Both the position numbers and the translations under genes were made by a program. Of a stretch of 64,000 nt of DNA, positions 57,801 to 64,000 are shown piece after piece. Positions within the stretch are counted from its first letter, which is position 1, and every line of letters begins with the position of its first letter. This stretch comes from Stemphylium vesicarium (lineage: Eukaryota; Ascomycota; Dothideomycetes; Pleosporales; Pleosporaceae): the NCBI GenBank assembly GCA_004380135.1, contig QXCR01000077.1, positions 62,001 through 126,000 on the forward strand, in the 5' to 3' direction. A model generated the notes under the pieces. The model saw nothing but the letters and a program-made list of their open reading frames with translations, ran no database searches and was not told the origin of the DNA.

Positions 57801-58112
57801 GCATCCACGATTCAAAGCGCTTTCCGCCGGTTCCTGCTCCGTCGCCAGGTCAGCTCTCGTATCAAGGCAATGCACATTGCGCATGACTGTGCCGTTGTTG
57901 CGCAGGCAAGACAAAGAATGGTGGATGCTGCCACGGTGATTCAACGCCGCTGGAAGGGCATCCAAGAGGGTAGACGCAAGCAATTGGAGAGCGATGTCTT
58001 GGCTTTCCAAGCACTGGCGAGGGGTTGGGCCATCAGGAGGTGGGTCCGGCGTATCACCGCTGGTAGAGTCGGCGGTAAAGAGAAGGTTAGGAGGGTGAGG
58101 GGTGGGTGGTAG
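54846..58112 (+). CDS. ASPM/Sha1-like calmodulin-binding protein with calponin-homology and IQ motifs
   Basis: A single exon of 1,088 residues from MYRYTAGTPCPAP; an upstream ATG at 54591 is in frame but less likely. The first 520 residues are basic, Ser/Lys/Pro-rich and probably disordered, with a KEN box-like GGGKENVPPG. A helical region (about 550-660) follows. A calponin-homology domain occupies about 690-830 (ENIAIDLRDGIVLNRLVELL and VYNVQIALAAL). The end carries several IQ motifs: STIQSAFRRFLLRRQVSSR, VIQRRWKGIQEGRRKQ and FQALARGWAIRRWVRR. ASPM/Asp proteins sit at spindle poles and bind calmodulin and microtubules; fungal members are annotated as calmodulin-binding protein Sha1. Expected role: mitotic spindle-pole organisation. 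Confidence 0.88.
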   Translation: MYRYTAGTPCPAPYSSTNSHYSGYGSHYAPGYLDDNTTANLDYTTELKAPIRQVKPRRPMRNTHKPAFNPSLDIFEDVAQEEEQKQRADFDLKRRSRASVVPAATRTKKSTILSHPAQKLPKPAVPAQEPQHERPHRRRVSQAPSETHATDVNATVQLREDILDKKELKKQGPKKDARRRTIYIPTDDTSMFTIHPGQPTHAPRNVRVSPDLGLDLVTLSEEEGNNLMPALKKEKKLPRKSLAAPPKRGPLSTTSRSTQSTSFSSDIVGSGGGKENVPPGMEIFKSKGNGTHIEINFTKSEAKKPLIKAPKVHFNAPKEPERILQTKKRTEGPQKRPRSNVSHDDVPAKAVKSRADATASAEKSRASLRTTIKTERAKLAKAKRTPLSSSPFHTDKSPPTALRRQKTGSMASSITMLHEVGQRPQAQEKYPVLQEDLAQPELYEDNWLTYQEVAITQLLNSVFDSASKDPNAEQSPEDLRKKMLAIYHDPAMPALHKRLQASLQFGVLSIPKDLLAQTLRLKDDVGLRKKFLNLWTKSYDLNALRAAAETIVGRQITTPCRLSTGSTCSDDGSRQYRSERRAIESFLSAFLIKNEDAVRVKSGGGSIASLTRGDDDFGSQGWSWRRTALRSLMLILILDQAKTTDALSGCLFQTTSPYKTSVEILHQMSKMLLPSHGDITRPLNHLSYKVEHAQYPLQEYAYQIENIAIDLRDGIVLNRLVELLLYPATTLAAQQEGNVTLNLPTGELLTSDVSQKDVWILSQHLKYPAIGRPQKVYNVQIALAALSSVPGMPSAAVSGVRAEDIVDGHREKTLSLLWSLVGKCGLGSLVDWPQLVKETDRFRSQWYRARDAFEGQALDSDNEEEDTTELDGMAYHKRLLLSWSRSIARLHGLRVANLTTSFADPKVLEVIVDTYLPSNLAVSTMDNGRLGLAAKLKVVGCSTSFIALFTPQQNTARSIPSRDFTLLTLSFLASRLLPLARTHLAASTIQSAFRRFLLRRQVSSRIKAMHIAHDCAVVAQARQRMVDAATVIQRRWKGIQEGRRKQLESDVLAFQALARGWAIRRWVRRITAGRVGGKEKVRRVRGGW

Positions 58113-58165
58113 TGAGGTTGAGAAAGAAACGAATTTGGACGATGGTGTTTGTTGGTGTTAACGAT

Positions 58166-58192
58166 GTTAAGGGTGTTAAGGGTGTTAAGGGT
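58166..58192 (+). repeat. Three tandem copies of a 9-bp unit
   Basis: GTTAAGGGT is repeated three times without change, 54 bp after the ASPM-like stop codon. It resembles a telomeric unit only superficially (9 bp, not TTAGGG). Confidence 0.9.
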
Positions 58193-58194
58193 GG

Positions 58195-58226
<32 letters not shown>

Positions 58227-58230
58227 TTCA
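58195..58230 (+). repeat. CTT trinucleotide microsatellite
   Basis: An imperfect TTC/CTT tract of about 36 bp with one interruption (TTCCTC), directly after the 9-bp repeats, probably in the 3' untranslated region. Confidence 0.9.
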
Positions 58231-59096
58231 TGTATCTTCTTTTTTGGTGGAGTTTTCCGTCACTTACGATAGCGTTGATGATATCTGCTACTTTTGCTTC
58301 ATTATTTTGTTCTTTTTTTCCAATCGCGCTCGCTATATATCCACAGTACTTAGATTGTTCGATCTTACGCGATTATCTGATGCTTTTATCCTTGCTCGAT
58401 ACCCATCTTATGTGACGACGTAGATGAGGATGATTACTCATATACTTTATGTGTAAGTGCGCTTTTCTTCAGATAACGGGCCTTCATGGTGTTGCAAAGC
58501 ACACGGCCTCGGTGTCACTCCTGCCAAACTTGTCAATACGGTGGCTGCATCCTTCCTTGCCCCGCTCCTCCCTCTCGTCTCCCGTGCCTGTATGTCGCTC
58601 TTTCTCCTTATTCCCCATCGGCCGATCCGGCTCCTTCCTCCCTCCCTTCCGCAACCCGTCCCAAGAGACAGGATCCCCCGAAATGCAACAGTAGACTCGG
58701 TTGAGCGGGAAGATTCGGGGTCATGGGCGCAGTTGTACAACGACTTTGCAGGTTGCGATAGCGGAGGCGGGTGCCTGCATGGTCCGGTTGCCAGCCCCCT
58801 CGCTCATGGTTGATCTCGTGCTAGAATAGTGGTGTGAGCAAGTTTCACTCATCTCGGATGTGTTGTAGAAGGTTGTACGTGGTACCCTTTTCCGTTCTGT
58901 GTGAGCATGTAGAGATGGAGAGGTATCCTGTGAATATTAACGGATTGTGAGACTTGAATGAGTGGATTTGGTATGTATGTATTGAATAAAGTTCGTAGCG
59001 AAATAGAGTCTTGGTTTGGCCTCTTTTGTTCCTCAGGCGACTTGTATGGCAACAACTATAGCATTTGACTCGCTTGAAGCACTTCATCATACCATC

Positions 59097-61085
59097 ATGT
59101 CTTCTCCCGCTGAGCCAATCATCACCACCACTACAAACACCTTGCCCACTCCTCCCCCTCACAACGATGATCCCACACCCCAAACCTCCCGCCTTCCCTT
59201 CATCATCACATCCCTCTACCTCGGCACCTTCCTCGTCGCGCTCGACACTATCATCCTTAACCCCGCGCTCCCGGCTATAACAAAGACGTTCGATGCTCTC
59301 AACCATCTCGCATGGTATGGCAGCGTCTATCTTCTCGCTCTAACAGCTCTGCAGCCGGTGCTGGGCAAGGTGTATAAGATTGGGAATGTCAAGGGATTGT
59401 ACCTGGGGTGTGTGGGCGTATTTGAAGGTATGTGTGAAGTGAGATTGATGGGAGTGATACCGCAGGGTGTGAGCTTGCTAGATGTTTGGCGCAGATTGCT
59501 GATGGTGAGATAGTGGGTAGCATACTCTGTGCGGCTGCTCCTTCCTCGGCTGTTTTCATCGCTGGGAGAGCGATTGCGGGATGCGGAGCTGCGGGTTTGA
59601 TGCAGGGCTCCTTCGCCATCATCACCAAGACTGTGCCGTTGTCGAATCGCCCGTTTTATTTCGGCGTCTTTGTCAGTGCGTTTGGTATTAGTATTGGTAC
59701 TGGGCCGGTTTTGGGTGGTATGTTTGCTGATCGAGGGATGTGGCCATGGTGCTTTTGGATGTGAGTAAAAGGTGTGACGATGGGGGGGGGGGGGGGGGGT
59801 GTGCTAATCGAATACAGCAATTTGCCATTGGGGGCCATTGTTATGGGCCTTGTTGCCCTGTTCCTGAGACTTCCTAACGAATCTGATGAGAAGACAGTGC
59901 CCGAACCTATCAGCATACGCAGTGCCAGACAGTTTCTCTTCAAGCTTGATCTGGGTGGCACTGTCCTATTGGTCGCTTGCATGTGCAGCCTTTTCATGGC
60001 TATGCAGTGGGGTGGGCATAGTCTTGAGTGGTCGTCTCCTACTATCATCGGCCTGTTTGCGGTCTTTGGTGTCCTACTCGGGGCTTTCCTTTTACTCGAA
60101 TGGAATATGGGGGACAATGCAAGTGTACCTTTTCGCGTACTGAAGCAAAGATCAATAGCTTCGGGCGTGGTGTACCTGTTTCTCTTCTCGATGCCCAACT
60201 TTTCGGTATTTAATGAAGCATTGGCCTTATTTTCGGAAGATTACGCTAACACTATATTAGTATGGGGTTTATATACCAATCTTCTTTCAAAGCGTCAAGG
60301 GCTTTACTGCGCAGAGAAGTGGCACAGAGAGTCTGTTGTTGAGTCTGACTCAGATCTTGGTTGTTGTAGTAGTAGGAGCTTTGGTGTCAAAGTTTGGATA
60401 CTATGTGGGTATTGGATACGGATTTGGCAGGGTATGGACTGAGCCTGACTAGACGCCGTTCATCATCTCGGGTACTGCACTGAGCGTGGTATGTTATGCA
60501 ACTTGACTTCTTAGAACAACTCACTAAACACCTGCAGGTCGGATCTGGCCTCATTACGATGCTGAATAGGCATACTCCCCATGCAGCATGGGCAGCATAC
60601 TCTATCGTATGCGGTGTTGGTACTGGCGGGGCTATCAATTTACCGTACACGTCTGTATCAGTGGTTCTTGAGGAAGAAGACATGGTCACTGGAAATGGTC
60701 GGTAGATTTCTAAGCCTGTACTCGTCTTCACGCTGATTCGGCAGCACTGTTACAATTCGCCTTCCAATTCGGGGGTGCAATCAGCCTCTGCATTTCGCAG
60801 ACGCTCTTTCTTCACCGGCTGGCTCAAGACGTCAGATCGTACCTTTCCAACGAACCGGTCGAGGCAGTTATGAACGACGCAACGCAAGGCACACGGTCAA
60901 CGCATTCTTCGGGAGAGTCGCGCTTGCTTAGCCTGGCCTCTCAGAATGCGATTCGGGACGTGTTCGTTTTCCTATTGGTGATGAATGGCCTTGCTTTTGT
61001 TGTTTCGTTTGGGTTCGAACACAAGAACGTAAGAAGGGTCGAAAAAGAGCGTAAATCTAGCGCTGAAACCGTTCAACTTCGGTAG
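59097..61085 (+). CDS. MFS drug/metabolite transporter, DHA2 (14-helix) type
   Basis: Seven exons: 59097-59427, 59514-59760, 59818-60205, 60261-60404, 60453-60488, 60538-60697, 60745-61085 (introns 86, 57, 55, 48, 49 and 47 nt); 548 residues. Phases agree throughout and each junction restores a helix. Signatures: the first helix FIITSLYLGTFLVALDTIIL, the GKVYKIGNVKGLYLG loop, GRAIAGCGAAGLMQG (motif of helix 4), SIGTGPVLGGMFADRGMWPW (helix 5 motif C of drug:H+ antiporters) and FWINLPLGA. After helix 8 comes YGVYIPIFFQSVKGFTAQRSG, typical of DHA2 members. It is a plasma-membrane or vacuolar proton-driven exporter; the substrate is unknown. No biosynthetic genes adjoin. The start at MSSPAEPI is the third in-frame ATG, so the N-terminus is uncertain. 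Exon 5 is only 12 codons. Confidence 0.88.
59782..59799 (+). repeat. Homopolymer of 18 G inside an MFS intron
   Basis: A run of 18 consecutive G sits in the 57-nt second intron of the MFS gene (59761-59817), between a GTGAGT donor and the likely branch sequence GCTAATC. It occupies nearly a third of the intron. Confidence 0.95.
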
Positions 61086-61295
61086 ATGATTCGTATAATC
61101 AACCCATGTCTTTGATGGATGGTTTGGTGATGATGCGCACAAAGGTAACGTCATTGGTAGCGGGCCCATGCACGATGCATTACCTGGATCAGCGTCACTA
61201 TGCACGGCGGCTGCATGCGCATTCCCATAGACGCGACATGTCATAACAAACACGGAATTTTACTGCTGTCTAAATGACGGCCCACAACCATCTTG

Positions 61296-63981
61296 ATGGA
61301 CGAGACTGGGAACGCTGAGCCCCAGGCGCCGGCCTCTGAGGGAGACAGCTCGCCTACCACGCCCACGCAAAAGAGCAGCAATGCGTCGGCCGAGTCGACC
61401 AAGGGGGAAACGGTAGAGTCGTCTACCGACTTTGCGAACCCGACTCTGAGCATAATACGAAACTTCTCGCGCAAGACGTCTATGAACTCTTTGGCCTCGC
61501 AGCAAGAAACGCCTCCCCCACTGCCGCCGCGACCGGGGCTTGGTTTACTCACGCGACCCTCGACATCGCACTCAACCGCGCCTTCGAGACCGCAGCTCCT
61601 TTCCAAAGCTACCACGCAGCTTTCCGTCGCGAATACGCAGGCTTTCGCTACCGAACCAAAAGATGGCTCCCCAACATCGACCGTACCGAAACAGCGCAAC
61701 TTTGTGGGCGGAAATGTGCACTCGCGCAATATCAGCGATGTCGATGACGGTGCGAGCATACGCAGCTATGCGCCAACAATAGAGGCGGGCGGATACCAGG
61801 AGAGCATACTGGGCGAAGTCATGGGTCAGGCCGAGAAGTCGGAGCAGGAGAAGTCGCTCTTGAGGACATTAGGACACAAATTTGTCGACGCCGAGTCGCA
61901 AAGTATGTTCCCGCCAGACCCATACTTTGAAGCAGCCTTCCGTCGCGAGTTCGATGAGGTTGATGAGATGGCCATGGACGGGTCTAACGAAGGTCAGGCA
62001 CACGTCTTGTATCTAGACGATGCTCTTGCTGATGTAGTCAATAGAAGCTGTTATGCACCAGTGGCGCGCCAAACTGAAGCATTTCCTCATCCTCTCGAGT
62101 GCCGGAAAGCCTATATACAGCCGACACGGCGACGACCAACTCATTACAAACTACATTGGTGTAGTCCAAACCATCATATCCTTCTATCAGTCCACCCACG
62201 ACACACTGCGAGGCTTCACTGCTGGAGACGTACGCTTCGTCGTCATGTCAAAAGGCCCGCTCAACCTGGTTGCCATCACGCGATTATCAGAGAGTGACTC
62301 TCAGCTTCGCTCACAGCTAGAAGCGCTCTATATGCAGATTCTCTCGACCCTCACGCTCCCCAGCATGGAGCGCATGTTTGCAGCGCGGGCAAACTACGAT
62401 CTCCGCCGCCCCTTGCAAGGGACCGAGACCCTGCTATCTGCCCTAGCCGATGGCTTCACGCGAGGATCGCCCTCTACACTTCTGTCTGCTCTCGAATGCT
62501 TGAAGCTTCGTAAATCGCATCGCACAGCCATCAACAACACTTTTCTGAAGACCCGTTCCGAGAACCTTCTCTATGGATTACTAGTAGCATCCGGCAAGCT
62601 GGTCTCCGTCGTACGGCCCAAGAAGCATAGTCTGCATCCGGGCGACCTCCACCTGATCTTCAACATGCTCTTTGAAGCCGGCAGCGTCAAGGCCGGTGGG
62701 GGTGAAAACTGGATCCCCTTGTGCCTACCAGGTTTCAACAATACAGGCTACTTGTACATGTATGTCAGCTTCTTGAACCTAGAACATCCCACAGAGCAGA
62801 TGGAAGAACGGCCTCGCACGAGTGACGGCGCGGATGACGAGGTTGCGGTCCTTCTCATTAGCGCCGAGAAGGAGAGCTTCTTTGAGCTAAGACGCATGAG
62901 AGACGACTTGGTCGAGGTACGTTTGTAAACTTTCTCATCATTTTGTTCGTTCGTTTGCAAAATCTCCTTATTCCAGGATTGCCAGGATATACGACTAGGA
63001 TTTGACGCGACGCGTGGATCTCTGGTCAAGTGGCACTTCCATGCCGCGCGAATATTGGATCGAATGATGTGGGGTTGGGGGGAAGGGGAATGGGGTGGGG
63101 GGAAATTACCGCACTCCCCAATCATGGGTGGCCCTTGGATTTATCTCCGTGTCAGCTAAATCGTACATGGCGATTTCGGCTCACGGACATGCTTGTCCCT
63201 TTTTCGGCTTCGGACCTACGCATCCCCGATCGTCCCTTGGAAACCTCCGCTCTCGTACTCGCACTCGTTGATCGTTCTTTTTTGGTCGCTCCGGTTGTCC
63301 TCAGCTTTCGGTCCTCTGATCCGCACGGCTGGTAACTTCACATACGAACCTGGCTTGATACGTGACAGCCCAGGCTTGCGAAGAAAGGTTGGGCTACGCC
63401 CTAGGCGAACGTTGACGCTAACGGGTGGCTCCGCAGAACTTACAGCGCAATGGCTCCATTGAAGCGATACGGAATGCAGTCCACCAAGGGCGTCCCACAT
63501 GCACGGATATTGTGCCGGGAAGTCCACTGAGACACTTTCTGTACAAGTCGAGGGGTAACGTGCAATTTACCATGCCGAGCTATACACCGTATTTTGGAGG
63601 TGACTTGGAGCGGAGACGGTACGTATAAACCTCCACCTTGTCCCACATCCCTACCCTTACAGCTCGGCGGATGATCGCGATTATTCATTTCCATACTTTC
63701 GATCTCTCGATGCTTGTTTGCTGATCAGACGAGCTAGGTTGATCGACCTTTACAACAAGCTGCACAGCAATGTGCACAACAAACCCTCGACGCTCAAGGT
63801 GCATCATGAGACGAACATGACGTGCATAGCGTTGGCTTGGAGCACACCGCTGTTTGAGCTCTATGCCGTCGCGCCAGCGAATACGTCAAGAGCGGCACTG
63901 GCGCAGAGTGCGAATAAGATCATCCAATGGGTGAGGCGAGAAGAAGAGAGGGTGTTTATCATTGGCGGGGCGGTATTCTAG
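61296..63981 (+). CDS. MON1: Vacuolar fusion protein MON1
   Basis: Four exons: 61296-61992, 62045-62916, 63437-63618, 63663-63981; introns 52, 520 and 44 nt; 689 residues. The N-terminal 230 residues are Ser/Pro-rich. The first longin domain starts with VMHQWRAKLKHFLILSSAGK and PIYSRHGDDQLITNYIGVVQ, the hallmark of Mon1. Later longin blocks include RFVVMSKGPLNLVAITRLSE, ENLLYGLLVASGKLVSVVRP, ENWIPLCLPGFNNTGYLYMY, TCTDIVPGSPLRHFLYKSRG and the C-terminal VRREEERVFIIGGAVF. With Ccz1, Mon1 is the guanine exchange factor for Rab7/Ypt7, driving endosome-to-vacuole maturation, autophagosome fusion and, in pathogens, virulence. The third exon joins DLVE to NLQRNGSIEAIRNAV, expected from homologues, across an unusually long second intron. 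Confidence 0.95.
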
Positions 63982-64000
63982 ATAGACTTGATAGAGAGTG

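Larger units (their letters stand above)
58113..59096. other. Intergenic region with simple repeats, about 1 kb
   Basis: It contains the 9-bp tandem repeat and the CTT tract just after the ASPM-like stop, listed separately, and the MFS upstream region. Short frames around 58,450-58,810 lack recognised motifs. In-frame ATGs at 59016 and 59046 precede the chosen MFS start. Confidence 0.5.

Noticed and set aside
59774..60442. MFS gene ending in a truncated frame at 60442
   Set aside because: Splicing at 60206-60260 and further short introns restores the standard MFS sequence to 61085, so the gene is intact.

Overview
The window is nuclear DNA of a filamentous ascomycete, most likely a dothideomycete of the order Pleosporales. 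Introns are short (mostly 44-119 nt) with GT-AG ends, GC content looks balanced, intergenic spaces are 0.2-4 kb, and the genes include fungal-type families: a fructosyl amino acid oxidase, a pisatin-demethylase-like P450, a rhodopsin-like 7TM protein, a bli-3-like flavoprotein and a DHA2-type MFS transporter. The lineage is inferred from gene content only. I rebuilt exon structures by hand from splice motifs, reading-frame continuity and family conservation; none is backed by transcripts.

Layout: (1) 0-7 kb: the 5' end of a DOP1/Dopey gene running off the left edge, a small PPxY single-pass membrane protein, and a secreted 580-residue unknown. (2) 7-15.4 kb: two gene-poor blocks around a lone C2H2 zinc-finger gene. 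(3) 15.4-21 kb: fructosyl amino acid oxidase, P450, and a mitochondrial mtTFB-like methyltransferase-fold protein. (4) 21.4-26 kb: three diverged paralogues that look like degenerate Hsp70 ATPase domains. Each carries one apparent reading-frame break, and the third has a regular heat-shock-element array upstream. (5) 27.6-37.2 kb: an aminoglycoside-phosphotransferase-fold protein without catalytic residues, TAN1, a low-complexity fungal protein, and the ERAD ligase HRD1. (6) 38-47.5 kb: secreted GH32 invertase, a PhyH-type dioxygenase, protein disulfide isomerase with a long Ala/Ser tail, and a broken ankyrin-repeat gene. (7) 49-64 kb: rhodopsin-like 7TM protein, bli-3 homologue, an unknown, omega-type glutathione transferase, an ASPM/Sha1-like calmodulin-binding protein, an MFS transporter and vacuolar fusion protein MON1.

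Most conserved genes are intact across long frames, so the breaks confined to the Hsp70-like trio and the ankyrin gene look like local decay of accessory genes rather than poor sequence. Best candidates for something undescribed: the heat-shock-element-linked pseudo-Hsp70 cluster, the kinase-dead phosphotransferase, two GC-AG introns within 3 kb, a 520-nt MON1 intron, and an 18-base G run inside an MFS intron. No tRNA, rRNA, CRISPR array or recognisable intact transposon was seen.
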